A stretch of DNA of 43,586 nt from contig UQNI01000010.1 in assembly GCA_900542375.1 (NCBI GenBank), positions 1 to 43,586 on the forward strand, written 5' to 3'. This DNA is from an uncultured Oscillospiraceae bacterium (GTDB lineage Bacteria; Bacillota; Clostridia; Oscillospirales; Acutalibacteraceae). Position numbers and translations under genes: made by a program. Positions 23,601-31,417 of this stretch are shown in pieces. Position 1 is the first letter of the stretch; each line of letters starts with the position of its first letter. The notes under the pieces were generated by a model. That model was not told where the DNA came from. It saw only the letters and a program-made list of their open reading frames with translations, and did not search any database.

Positions 23601-25009
23601 ACCGTTTCCCACTTAGACTAAAAATAACATTATGGTTCAGTACAGTTTTGATTATACTGGTTGCATTAACTTGCGGAGTAATATTGTATATCAATGATTT
23701 TATGATTCAAAAAGTCATTCAAGACAATTTAATTGAAATTGTAGAAAATGACGTAGATGAAATAGAATATTTCCCTTCTATTCAAGACAAAGAAAATGAT
23801 TATGATTTGGATGTGTATCTGTCTTTTAGAAACGGTTACTTAGAAATAGACGATGATTTCTTAGGAAAAGTAAACGAAGTTTCCGTTGCGGTATATCAGG
23901 AAAACGGTTCCTTACTATATGGAGAAAATCCCCTCTCTCAAGAACTTTCAGATATGAAATTTTCGGATTTACAAATCCAAACCAAAAACGTAAACGGAGT
24001 TACATGGTATATCTATGACCGAAAATTAGTAGGTAACGGATTAGACGGTTTGTGGCTCAGGGGCGTTGTTTCTGCTCAGCAAGGAGATACACATTTTGCG
24101 TCTATCATAAATTTTTCGTTGATATTTATCCCTATTTTTCTAATATTGGCTATTTTGGGCGGATATTTTATTGCCCGACGTTCTTTGGCTCCTATACGTA
24201 AAATTGCTACTACCGCGTCCCAAATCGGTCAGGGGCGGGACCTAAAAAAACGTATTGAGTTGGGAGAAGGAACAGATGAAATTCATCAACTTGCAGATAC
24301 ATTCAATGCTATGTTTGAGCGTTTAGATTCTTCATTTGAGGCAGAACGCCAATTTACTTCCGATGTTTCACATGAATTAAGAACCCCAATGGCTGTTATT
24401 ATGGCGCAATGTGAATATTTATTGGAAAAACAGAGAAGTACAGAAGAATATGAAGACGCTATTAAACTAATTCAACGTCAAAGTAAAAAGATGACGAACT
24501 TAATTACCGATATGTTGGCTTTTGCACGTTTGGAATTTCAAATAGATAGTTTTGAAATGCATAAAGTTAACCTTACAAAGTTGGTTTCTGCTGTATGTGA
24601 AGATATGGCACAAATACAAGATAAAAACATTACACTTACTTGGAAAACTGATGATGATGTTTTTATAGCAGGTAATGAACATTTGTTAACCAGATTGCTT
24701 AGCAACTTGATTGGAAATGCATATCGTTATGGAAAAAACAATGGATATATTTTCGTAGAATTATCAGAATCTCCGGAACAAGTGGTTCTTTCCGTGAAAG
24801 ATAATGGCATTGGTATTTCAAGCGAAGATCAAAAAAATATATTCCAACGTTTTTATAGGGCGGATAAGTCCAGAGCAAGCAAGGGAACAGGTATTGGTTT
24901 GGCTATGGTGAATGAAATTGCCGAACTCCATAAAGGTACTATATCTGTCAATAGTATTTTGGGAGAAGGTAGCACATTCTTGTTTATCATTTCAAAATCT
25001 CCTCATTAA
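23597..25009 (+). CDS. Sensor histidine kinase
   Basis: A 470-residue membrane histidine kinase. Transmembrane helix 1 is at about 10-31 and helix 2 at about 172-193, enclosing an extracellular sensor domain of some 140 residues rich in Asp/Glu. A HAMP domain follows (194-247), then the dimerisation/phosphoacceptor domain with His259 (SDVSHELRTP). The ATPase domain has the N box (Asn374, GNAYRYGKN), G1 (DNGIGIS, 402-408) and G2 (GTGIGLAMV, 430-438). The architecture resembles CssS/CroS-like envelope-sensing kinases, but the ligand cannot be inferred. It is coupled to the response regulator upstream and ends at a strong terminator. Confidence 0.96.
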   Translation: MNRFPLRLKITLWFSTVLIILVALTCGVILYINDFMIQKVIQDNLIEIVENDVDEIEYFPSIQDKENDYDLDVYLSFRNGYLEIDDDFLGKVNEVSVAVYQENGSLLYGENPLSQELSDMKFSDLQIQTKNVNGVTWYIYDRKLVGNGLDGLWLRGVVSAQQGDTHFASIINFSLIFIPIFLILAILGGYFIARRSLAPIRKIATTASQIGQGRDLKKRIELGEGTDEIHQLADTFNAMFERLDSSFEAERQFTSDVSHELRTPMAVIMAQCEYLLEKQRSTEEYEDAIKLIQRQSKKMTNLITDMLAFARLEFQIDSFEMHKVNLTKLVSAVCEDMAQIQDKNITLTWKTDDDVFIAGNEHLLTRLLSNLIGNAYRYGKNNGYIFVELSESPEQVVLSVKDNGIGISSEDQKNIFQRFYRADKSRASKGTGIGLAMVNEIAELHKGTISVNSILGEGSTFLFIISKSPH

Positions 25010-25020
25010 ATAATAAAAAG

Positions 25021-25060
25021 AAAAAGCATACTCTACATTTATTGTAGATATGCTTTTTTT
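25021..25060 (+). terminator. Terminator after the two-component system
   Basis: Stem AAAAAGCATA-CTACA pairing with TGTAG-TATGCTTTTT (small internal mismatch), followed by a T run. Confidence 0.85.
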
Positions 25061-25127
25061 ATTTTTATAGGTTCTAATCAGGCTTTAATTAATAGTGAAT
25101 ATAATCAAACAAAAGGAGGTGAAATAA

Positions 25128-25274
25128 ATGTATATTGTAAAAGCAGGAGATAATCTATTGAGCATTGTAAGAAAAGAGATGGACTGCCATATAAAATATG
25201 CAGAGCTGGTTGAAGTAAACAAATTGGAAAGCACTGTTATTTATCCCGGCCAAGTGTTGAGATATACAAAATGA
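25128..25274 (+). CDS. Single-LysM miniprotein, tandem copy 1
   Basis: A 48-residue protein that is one LysM domain and nothing else (MYIVKAGDNLLSIVRKE ... IYPGQVLRY). LysM domains bind N-acetylglucosamine in peptidoglycan or chitin. There is no signal peptide or membrane segment, so the protein should remain cytoplasmic unless released by lysis or deposited from the mother cell of a sporulating cell. AAAGGAGGTG gives a strong ribosome binding site. The family keeps a central cysteine (Cys20 in this copy). Copies 2 and 3 follow within 450 bases and a fourth lies at 41373 on the other strand. Confidence 0.88.
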   Translation: MYIVKAGDNLLSIVRKEMDCHIKYAELVEVNKLESTVIYPGQVLRYTK

Positions 25275-25360
25275 GACTTCTAATAGAGCTTTAATAAACA
25301 ATGGATATCATAAAGATAGATTGAAGATAAGATAAAAAAGAAAAAGGAGATAATATAAAT

Positions 25361-25516
25361 ATGTATATTGTAAAAACAGGAGATAATCTATTAAGTATTG
25401 CAAGAAAAGAGCTGGGCTGCCATACAAAATATGCGGAGCTGGTTCGCGCAAATAAATTGGAAAGCACCATTATTTATCCCGGCCAAGTGTTAAGATTTAC
25501 AAAGTCAGACTTCTAA
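25361..25516 (+). CDS. Single-LysM miniprotein, tandem copy 2
   Basis: A 51-residue copy of the same one-domain LysM protein (MYIVKTGDNLLSIARKELGCH). The flanking DNA is also duplicated: the GACTTCTAATA sequence that lies after the stop of copy 1 is here part of the coding region. The TGA stop of copy 1 corresponds to TCA in copy 2, so translation runs on for three residues (SDF) to the next stop. AAAAGGAGA is the ribosome binding site. No export signal. Confidence 0.88.
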   Translation: MYIVKTGDNLLSIARKELGCHTKYAELVRANKLESTIIYPGQVLRFTKSDF

Positions 25517-25573
25517 TAAAGTTTTAATAAATGATAGATATCATATAGATACAATCAAAAAGGAGGTAAAATT

Positions 25574-25720
25574 ATGTACATTGTAAAAGAAGGCGATAAC
25601 CTATTGAGCATTGCAAGAAAAGAACTGGGTTGTCATACAAAATATGTAGAGTTGGTTCGTAGGAATCAACTTCAAAGTACAATTATTTATCCGGGACAAG
25701 TATTAAAATGTTCTGATTAA
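25574..25720 (+). CDS. Single-LysM miniprotein, tandem copy 3
   Basis: A 48-residue LysM protein (MYIVKEGDNLLSIARKELGCH ... LKCSD) with AAGGAGGTAA upstream. It is closest to copy 2 in the first half but ends CSD, like the distant fourth copy, which ends CSE. A terminator 3 bases after the stop closes the three-gene unit. No promoter was securely identified; it should lie between 25061 and 25120. Confidence 0.88.
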   Translation: MYIVKEGDNLLSIARKELGCHTKYVELVRRNQLQSTIIYPGQVLKCSD

Positions 25721-25723
25721 TAA

Positions 25724-25757
25724 CAAAAGCGCATTCACTGCAATGAATGCGCTTTTG
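25724..25757. terminator. Terminator after the LysM cluster
   Basis: A 14-bp perfect stem CAAAAGCGCATTCA/TGAATGCGCTTTTG with a 6-base loop. Confidence 0.92.
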
Positions 25758-25771
25758 TAGATGAAAGAGAC

Positions 25772-26551
25772 ATGTACGAAAAGATGTATTTTATGGTTGT
25801 GAGAAAAATGAGAAATATTCTAAAAAATAAAAAATGGGTTTTTATTTTTATAGTATTCATATTGTGTAGTATACTTGTATCTTCTATCTTGCTTGTGAAC
25901 GCTTTTATGTATCATACAGCCCCAGATACAGTAGCAGAACAATCCGAATCGTCAAATACCATAATTACAGTTCCTAATGAAAATCAATCTCAGAGTACGG
26001 GACAAATAGAAGAGAAACCCTCTGTGATTACACTGGATATGGCTAAACAAGTTGCTTTAACTGATGCACAGGTCAATATAGCAGAAGCCGTTTTTTATAA
26101 GGAAGAACTTATAACAGAAAATGGAAATTCTATATATCACATTGCATTCTCGACGTTAACACATCACTACGATTATCAAATGAATGAAGTTACTGGTGAA
26201 ATTATCAAAAAAAGTTCGGAGCCTCTCACGAACAATCATCAACCAACCGAGAATCCTACGGTTGATGTACAGATAAAAGAAGAACCACAAACAGAAAGTT
26301 CCTCTGCAACAGATGTAAACGAGAATGTATCTGATAAGGTTCGGTTTATAAGTGTGGATGAAGCAAAAAATATTGCGGTGAGTCATGCTGGATTAACAAT
26401 AAATCAAGTTCGTTTTTCTAAAGCCAAATTTGAGAAAGACAATGACCGTGTTGAGTATGAAATAGAATTTCATATAGAGGAAACAGAGTATGAGTATGTA
26501 ATTGACGCAGTAAGCGGCGCAATTCTTGAATATGATATTGATGAGGACTAA
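25772..26551 (+). CDS. Membrane-anchored protein with two PepSY-like domains
   Basis: A 259-residue protein with a basic N-terminus, one transmembrane segment (about 23-45) and an extracellular part. Two PepSY-like repeats are seen: residues about 85-150 (ITLDMAKQVALTDAQV ... YDYQMNEVTGEIIKK) and about 193-257 (ISVDEAKNIAVSHAGL ... YEYVIDAVSGAILEYD). A Gln/Ser/Thr/Glu-rich linker joins them. PepSY domains often occur in secreted protease inhibitors or envelope-stress proteins; the exact role here is unknown. The start is uncertain because no good ribosome binding site precedes ATG 25772; in-frame ATGs lie at codons 5, 8 and 13. It lies just after the LysM terminator and has a terminator downstream. 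Confidence 0.85.
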   Translation: MYEKMYFMVVRKMRNILKNKKWVFIFIVFILCSILVSSILLVNAFMYHTAPDTVAEQSESSNTIITVPNENQSQSTGQIEEKPSVITLDMAKQVALTDAQVNIAEAVFYKEELITENGNSIYHIAFSTLTHHYDYQMNEVTGEIIKKSSEPLTNNHQPTENPTVDVQIKEEPQTESSSATDVNENVSDKVRFISVDEAKNIAVSHAGLTINQVRFSKAKFEKDNDRVEYEIEFHIEETEYEYVIDAVSGAILEYDIDED

Positions 26552-26591
26552 AGGATATACACTTTAATATAGTGAATAAAAATTTTTATAA

Positions 26592-26623
26592 AAAACGGCC
26601 GATGATATGTTATCGGCCGTTTT
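26592..26623. terminator. Shared terminator between the PepSY gene and the lipoprotein gene
   Basis: Stem AAAACGGCCGAT/ATCGGCCGTTTT between two convergent genes, with A and T tracts on both sides. Confidence 0.9.
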
Positions 26624-26626
26624 GTG

Positions 26627-27262
26627 TTAAAATTTTAAAGAGCGAATCAAGGTATCCATCATAGTGCTGTCCGGTTGATTGTCCTGCGGTGAAGAAATTT
26701 GAATTGTAATTGCTCTTTGATTGGTCATAGCTTTAAATACGTTCACTTGCAGCGGGGTTTCTTTGTTCTTTCCGGTAAAAGAAAGGCGATAGTCAGTTCG
26801 TTTTTCATCTATTACTTTCGATTCAAAGCCAGTAGTAGCATATTCTGTATATAATTGACTGTAAATGGTTTCAAATGTTTCCTGTTTTAAATCTTGATAG
26901 GGTCCGTTATTGACTTCGGAGGATATTGTAATAGTAGTGTTTCCTTCGTTTGCAGTAAATACGGTAGTAGTGTCTGCTGCGGTAAGCAAAGTAACTCCTT
27001 CCGGCACAGTTATTTTGTAAATCCCATCAGTAGAGGTAAAGACACCGTTTATAATTTCACCACGATGTTCATTGTCAGAAGCGGTAGAAGAAACGGCGTC
27101 TTCTGTTGGAGTAAGACTGGTTGCTTCAGATGCAGTTTCTGATACTGCAGCAGAATTTATATCAGTAGATGATGTTGCATTTCCATCGCTCGCGCATCCG
27201 GCTAACCCAATTGTACTTACAGCCAAAACAGAGGCAAACAATATCATAAATTTTGATTTCAT
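26627..27262 (-). CDS. Predicted lipoprotein, unknown function
   Basis: A 211-residue exported lipoprotein. The signal peptide ends in the lipobox LAGC with acylated Cys23 after a hydrophobic core. A Ser/Thr/Ala-rich linker (24-70) leads to a folded domain of about 140 residues (ITVPEGVTLLTAADTTTVFTA ... MDTLIRSLKF). This domain resembles the PsbP/MOG1-like or DUF-type stress domains seen in Firmicutes lipoproteins, but I cannot place it firmly. Start at 27262 is chosen because AGGAG lies 8 bases upstream; the ATG two codons earlier is too close. It is convergent with the PepSY gene. Confidence 0.85.
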   Translation of the reverse strand: MKSKFMILFASVLAVSTIGLAGCASDGNATSSTDINSAAVSETASEATSLTPTEDAVSSTASDNEHRGEIINGVFTSTDGIYKITVPEGVTLLTAADTTTVFTANEGNTTITISSEVNNGPYQDLKQETFETIYSQLYTEYATTGFESKVIDEKRTDYRLSFTGKNKETPLQVNVFKAMTNQRAITIQISSPQDNQPDSTMMDTLIRSLKF

Positions 27263-27377
27263 TTTCATCTCTCCTTTACGAATTGTTCCCATTATAGGAT
27301 ATATTGTGTCTATTATAGTTCTGATATAGAATAATATAAATAACTCCTGATAGGAAACATTTTTCAGACAAAAAATT

Positions 27378-27695
27378 TTATTTTTTCTTTTTAGGGTTAG
27401 GTAAAGGCGTGATTGGCTCTAAAATGGAAATAATTTCTTTGGTAAGCTGATGATTTTCAATATCAAGAATGTAACGCTCTTTGGCACCGGGATATGGAAT
27501 TGCTATCGGTGCTTCTTTCATAAGTTCTGCCAAGCAGTCTAATTTTTTTATATAGACAGTATTGTCGCACACCAATAAAATAGGTTTATCATTTACATAT
27601 ATCATATATTCTCCGAACATTTTTTTGTAACGGAGAAAGCCGACCTCATGTATTTGTTCACATACGTACTCTACAAATTCTTTGGAAGTAGACAT
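27378..27695 (-). CDS. TfoX N-terminal domain protein
   Basis: A 105-residue protein matching the TfoX N-terminal domain (EFVEYVCEQIHEVGFLRYKKMFGEYMIYVNDKPILLVCDNTVYIKKLD, read in parts). In Haemophilus and Vibrio, TfoX/Sxy is a competence regulator with an additional C-terminal domain. Stand-alone N-terminal domains such as this are widespread in Firmicutes and their role is not established. The tail is Pro/Lys-rich (PNPKKKK). It lies downstream of trxA after a terminator, with GGGGTGAT as a weak ribosome binding site. Confidence 0.85.
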   Translation of the reverse strand: MSTSKEFVEYVCEQIHEVGFLRYKKMFGEYMIYVNDKPILLVCDNTVYIKKLDCLAELMKEAPIAIPYPGAKERYILDIENHQLTKEIISILEPITPLPNPKKKK

Positions 27696-27724
27696 TCTAT
27701 CACCCCGGAAATTTTATAGCAAAC

Positions 27725-27759
27725 AAAAAAGCCTGCGAAATTGCTTCTCGCAGGCTTTT
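27725..27759 (-). terminator. Terminator after trxA
   Basis: Stem AAAAGCCTGCGA/TCGCAGGCTTTT with a 9-base loop; the minus strand is followed by six Ts. Confidence 0.9.
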
Positions 27760-27768
27760 CTATGTTCT

Positions 27769-28080
27769 TTAATCTAACAATGCAAGCAATTCTGCTTTTG
27801 ATTTCGCACCAACAGAAGTTGCAACAGCTTCTCCATTTTTAAATACCATAATGGTCGGAATGCTCATAACACCAAATTGAGAAGCCAAGTCACCTTGCTC
27901 ATCTACGTTTACTTTGCCTACTTTTGCCTTACCTTGTACTTCTTCTGCAATTTCATCCACAATTGGAGAAACCATGCGGCATGGACCGCACCATGATGCC
28001 CAAAAGTCAACCATAACAGGTACATCGGACTGTAATACTTCTTCGTTAAAATTTTGTGTTGTTAATTCAATAACTGCCAT
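27769..28080 (-). CDS. trxA: Thioredoxin
   Basis: A 103-residue thioredoxin with the redox motif WCGPC (Cys31, Cys34), the cis-proline loop SIPTIMVF and buried Asp25 (VDFWASW). It reduces protein disulfides in the cytoplasm using electrons from thioredoxin reductase, which is not in this window. AAAGGAG precedes the ATG. It lies 53 bases downstream of the penicillin-binding protein gene in the same direction with no terminator between, so read-through from the rodA/PBP operon is possible. Confidence 0.97.
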   Translation of the reverse strand: MAVIELTTQNFNEEVLQSDVPVMVDFWASWCGPCRMVSPIVDEIAEEVQGKAKVGKVNVDEQGDLASQFGVMSIPTIMVFKNGEAVATSVGAKSKAELLALLD

Positions 28081-28133
28081 TTTTCATTCTCCTTTAATTC
28101 ATAGTAAGTTTAGTTTTTCATTTCTTGATATTT

Positions 28134-29516
28134 TTATGTATAAAGCGCTGCAGCTTTTTGCAGCACTGTATTGGCAACGACACCTGCAGAATTTCTTCCG
28201 TAGTTACCTTCTTCCACAACAACGGCGAAAGCCAAAGGCAAATCGTCGCGTTCAGAATATCCTACAATCCATCCGGTTGGAATTTTATTGTCACCAACTT
28301 CTGCGGTACCTGTTTTTGCAGCTACCTGTAGGTTCGGAAACATGGAATCTCCGTAATAATTGCTTACGGTATATCTCATAAGACGTTGAAGTTCTTCTGC
28401 TGTAGATTGTTTCAGCATGTTATCTCCGTTTGAGGTTTTACCTGTTTTGGTTTGTAAACCAATGCTGTTGGTAACACTTTGGATGATGTATGGATTCACA
28501 GGGGTACCTCCGTTTGCAATGGCACCCATTAATATCATCATATGATATGGATTAACGGTATCGGTATATTGGCCGATGCCTGACCAAGCCAAGGAGTTGT
28601 CATCTGCCTGCTCAACATTATAAGAACTCATTTTATTTGGATTGCCATCTAAATAGAAATTGGTGTTGCAGCCCAACTGGTCGGCATATTTTGTCATAGT
28701 ATCTTTGCCTAGTTCTACAGCTAATTCGGCGAACACTACGTTACAAGACTGTGCCAGACCATTTTGGAAGCTGATATCTCCATGGACAGAATCACAAGTA
28801 ATTTTCTCACCATTGATTATGGTAGAGCCGGAACAATGAAATGTACGGCTGTCTAAATCTGGGATGTTTTCAATAGCAGCAGCTGCAGTAATTACTTTAA
28901 AGATAGAACCGGGAGTATAGGTAGAAGATAATGCATTGTTTAAGTAAACGCCTTCATATGCACTGTTAGTTTCAATATCGCTGGGGATATTCAGAGGGTC
29001 AAATGTAGGGCTGCTAACCATACATAGTACCTCTCCGGTTTTATAGTTATATACAGCAACCGCGCCTTTCTTACCATTTAACGCTTGTAATGCCGCGGCA
29101 GAAACATCTGAACTGATGGTAAGTTTAATATTACTGCCTGTAACCGAACTGCCGAATGGTGATACTACGCCTGTAATCGGATTAAAGCCGGACAATTGAG
29201 TACGAAATGCATACTGTGCTCCTGTTGAAATATATCCGTTGGGGTCACCCACTACATGCAAGGTTGCTTTGCGGATTAATGCATTGTCATTATACTGCTG
29301 TACCCCGTCTTTGCTGTAAGAAAGCAAATTGCTGTCACGGTCTGTAATTTCACCGGAATAGGTTAACTGACCATTGTTGGTAATATGCGCATTGGAGGGA
29401 CGAATTGCCCAAGAACCGCCTTGTATAAAATAACTACAGATAAAGAATATAATTCCTACCAAAAAACCTGCGCCTATGATATACAAGATTAAAGAGCGCC
29501 AGCCTGTTGTTTTCAT
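28134..29516 (-). CDS. Class B penicillin-binding protein (PbpA type)
   Basis: A monofunctional transpeptidase of 460 residues that crosslinks peptidoglycan together with the RodA/FtsW glycosyltransferase encoded just upstream. It has one transmembrane anchor (about 9-30), a short pedestal (35-140) and a penicillin-binding domain with all three active-site motifs: Ser204-x-x-Lys207 (TPGSIFKV), Ser257-x-Asn259 (QSCNV) and Lys401-Thr-Gly403 (AAKTGTAE). The short pedestal is like actinobacterial PbpA. The start codon overlaps the stop of the rodA gene (ATGA), giving tight coupling. Whether the pair acts in elongation, division or sporulation cannot be told from sequence; RodA-PbpA pairs in Actinobacteria act in growth and shape. 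Confidence 0.94.
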   Translation of the reverse strand: MKTTGWRSLILYIIGAGFLVGIIFFICSYFIQGGSWAIRPSNAHITNNGQLTYSGEITDRDSNLLSYSKDGVQQYNDNALIRKATLHVVGDPNGYISTGAQYAFRTQLSGFNPITGVVSPFGSSVTGSNIKLTISSDVSAAALQALNGKKGAVAVYNYKTGEVLCMVSSPTFDPLNIPSDIETNSAYEGVYLNNALSSTYTPGSIFKVITAAAAIENIPDLDSRTFHCSGSTIINGEKITCDSVHGDISFQNGLAQSCNVVFAELAVELGKDTMTKYADQLGCNTNFYLDGNPNKMSSYNVEQADDNSLAWSGIGQYTDTVNPYHMMILMGAIANGGTPVNPYIIQSVTNSIGLQTKTGKTSNGDNMLKQSTAEELQRLMRYTVSNYYGDSMFPNLQVAAKTGTAEVGDNKIPTGWIVGYSERDDLPLAFAVVVEEGNYGRNSAGVVANTVLQKAAALYT

Positions 29517-31207
29517 TTGCCTTTCCTCCTTACTGCATAAGTGCGTTCGTCGGAAGCTTTAATAAAGGCCAACAATCCCCAAACAGCCATCATACTGGAA
29601 CCGCCAAGACTGATAAAAGGTAGTGTAACGCCTGTAAGAGGTAACACGTCGGTAGCGCCGAATACATTCAAACAGGTTTGGAACAGCAGTAATCCTGCGG
29701 CTGCACATGCTGAAATAGAGTAAAATGTAGAACGGCTTCTTGTTGCATCATTACGTGCAAATAAAATCAGCATTGCAATTGCAACTACAACAATAACACC
29801 CATAACAAGACCCATTTCTTCACAAAGCATACCGAATACAAGGTCGCTGTCACCTGCAAAAATATCTTTTAAATATCCGTTGCCAAGTCCAACACCGAAT
29901 AGTCCTCCGCTGGCGGCATACATCAACACCTTTGTTTGCTGATAACCGGTAGTATCGGCATATTCCCAAACATGCCGCCATGCCTTAAAACGCTCTGCAA
30001 TATATGGTTTAAACCGTAAAATCAGGAATACACCGAGCGCGGAACCGGATACAGTCAATAATATGGTACGGATACTGCCTGAGCGCATGAATGCAATGAT
30101 AATAAATGTAATAAAGAAAATACAAGCAGTACCGAAATCCTTCATTAACATCAAAGCGCCGAGACAAACAGCGGTAAATCCCAAGAATCCCCATAAGTTT
30201 TTTGCTGTTTGCAATTTATCCAATGTAGAGGCGCCTACAAAGATAAAAGCAATTTTAATAAATTCCGAAGGCTGAATACTGATAGGGCCGAGGTTAATCC
30301 AGTTTTTAGAACCGTTTGCTTCTGTACCGATGACTAAGTTTACAGCAAACAATACAATTGCGGCAATGGCTATCCATAATCGTGCCTTCATAACACGTTT
30401 TAAATCGCCCATAAACCAAATTAAAAATCCAAATAGGCACAGACCGAGAAGCATACTTCCCATTTGAACGTAAATGAGAGAAAAGTCTTCTGCGCAAAGC
30501 AGCATAATACCAACGCCGCTTAACAAGAAACCGAATGTTTCAATCTCAAAACTGACGCGACCCAGCAGTTTTCGGGAAATCAGGTATAAGCCCCATGACA
30601 TTGCCAATAATAAAGCAAATGGTATGAATGGCATAGCGTTAAATTCTCCGCCTACAAAACAGCACTGTACCGTAAGCAGTAAATGGATAACATTCGTTAA
30701 ACCCAATAACCCGGCAGGGGATGGCGCTTTTTTATTGGAAATTTTGGGCTGTTTTATTTTTTTCTTCTGCTGAATCACTGTGCCTTCGCTTACACGGCGT
30801 AATGCAAACCGTGATGTTCCCATGGTAATCACATCGCCGGGAATAATCTGTGTGGCTTCTTTAATTTTTTTATCATTTACATACGTACCTGCTTTGGAGT
30901 TGGTGTCTGTAATCATCCAACCGCTGGCTCGTCTGTATAGAACAGCGTGATCGCGGCTGCAGGTACTGTCAGGTAAAACGATGTCGCAGCTTTTGCTTCG
31001 TCCAATCGAGTTTTCCCAATATAAAACGGGAATGGAAAGGCCGCTGGCCAAATCCTCTAATAAAACAACGGGCTCTTCTTTTCGTCGGCCCCGTTTTAGA
31101 GAAACGAAACACCGTACCAGCACTACTGTAGATAATAAAGGTACCAAGATTCTCAGCACAAACATAGTAATACTCAATGCGCTTTCAAACACCTGGCTGC
31201 TGAACAT
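29513..31207 (-). CDS. FHA domain-RodA/FtsW fusion, peptidoglycan polymerase
   Basis: A 564-residue SEDS-family protein with an added N-terminal module. Residues about 12-37 form a transmembrane helix. An FHA phosphothreonine-binding domain follows (about 58-140), with GRSKSCDIVLPD, the SRDHAVL motif and NSKAGTYVN. From about 165 on, some ten transmembrane helices make up the RodA/FtsW core with GSKNWINLGPISIQPSEF, DFGTACIFF, GNGYLKDIFAGDSDLVFG and PFISLGGSS. SEDS proteins polymerise lipid II glycan strands; the FHA domain suggests control by a Ser/Thr protein kinase of PknB/PrkC type, which is not encoded in the window. It is the first gene of an operon with the PBP. AAAGGGGG serves as ribosome binding site. 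Confidence 0.94.
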   Translation of the reverse strand: MFSSQVFESALSITMFVLRILVPLLSTVVLVRCFVSLKRGRRKEEPVVLLEDLASGLSIPVLYWENSIGRSKSCDIVLPDSTCSRDHAVLYRRASGWMITDTNSKAGTYVNDKKIKEATQIIPGDVITMGTSRFALRRVSEGTVIQQKKKIKQPKISNKKAPSPAGLLGLTNVIHLLLTVQCCFVGGEFNAMPFIPFALLLAMSWGLYLISRKLLGRVSFEIETFGFLLSGVGIMLLCAEDFSLIYVQMGSMLLGLCLFGFLIWFMGDLKRVMKARLWIAIAAIVLFAVNLVIGTEANGSKNWINLGPISIQPSEFIKIAFIFVGASTLDKLQTAKNLWGFLGFTAVCLGALMLMKDFGTACIFFITFIIIAFMRSGSIRTILLTVSGSALGVFLILRFKPYIAERFKAWRHVWEYADTTGYQQTKVLMYAASGGLFGVGLGNGYLKDIFAGDSDLVFGMLCEEMGLVMGVIVVVAIAMLILFARNDATRSRSTFYSISACAAAGLLLFQTCLNVFGATDVLPLTGVTLPFISLGGSSMMAVWGLLAFIKASDERTYAVRRKGK

Positions 31208-31387
31208 AGATGGAAAAGCCCCCTTTCTGTTGATTTTTCATATTGTTTCGGTTCCATATGTTAACGTACCATAAATATATGAACATTTTATCACTTTTCA
31301 GAAGACTTTGTAACATTATATCGTAATTTGTGATGTATGTAAATAATTCTTCACTTTCTCTCCATTTTTTGTGACGAATTTTGTTAG

Positions 31388-31417
31388 AAAAAGGAGCAGA
31401 ATACTCCGCTCCTTTTT
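31388..31417 (-). terminator. Terminator at the end of the pyridoxamine kinase-like gene
   Basis: Stem AAAAAGGAGC/GCTCCTTTTT with a 10-base loop, overlapping the stop codon on the minus strand. Confidence 0.8.

Noticed and set aside
25128..25720. Prophage tail module suggested by the LysM proteins
   Set aside because: No other phage gene is near; phage LysM proteins are usually larger and lie in tail operons.
25128..25720. CRISPR-like repeat array
   Set aside because: The repeated units are protein-coding LysM genes with diverged spacers, not short identical direct repeats.
27378..27695. Competence regulator Sxy/TfoX
   Set aside because: Only the N-terminal domain is present; in Firmicutes such proteins are not known to control competence.
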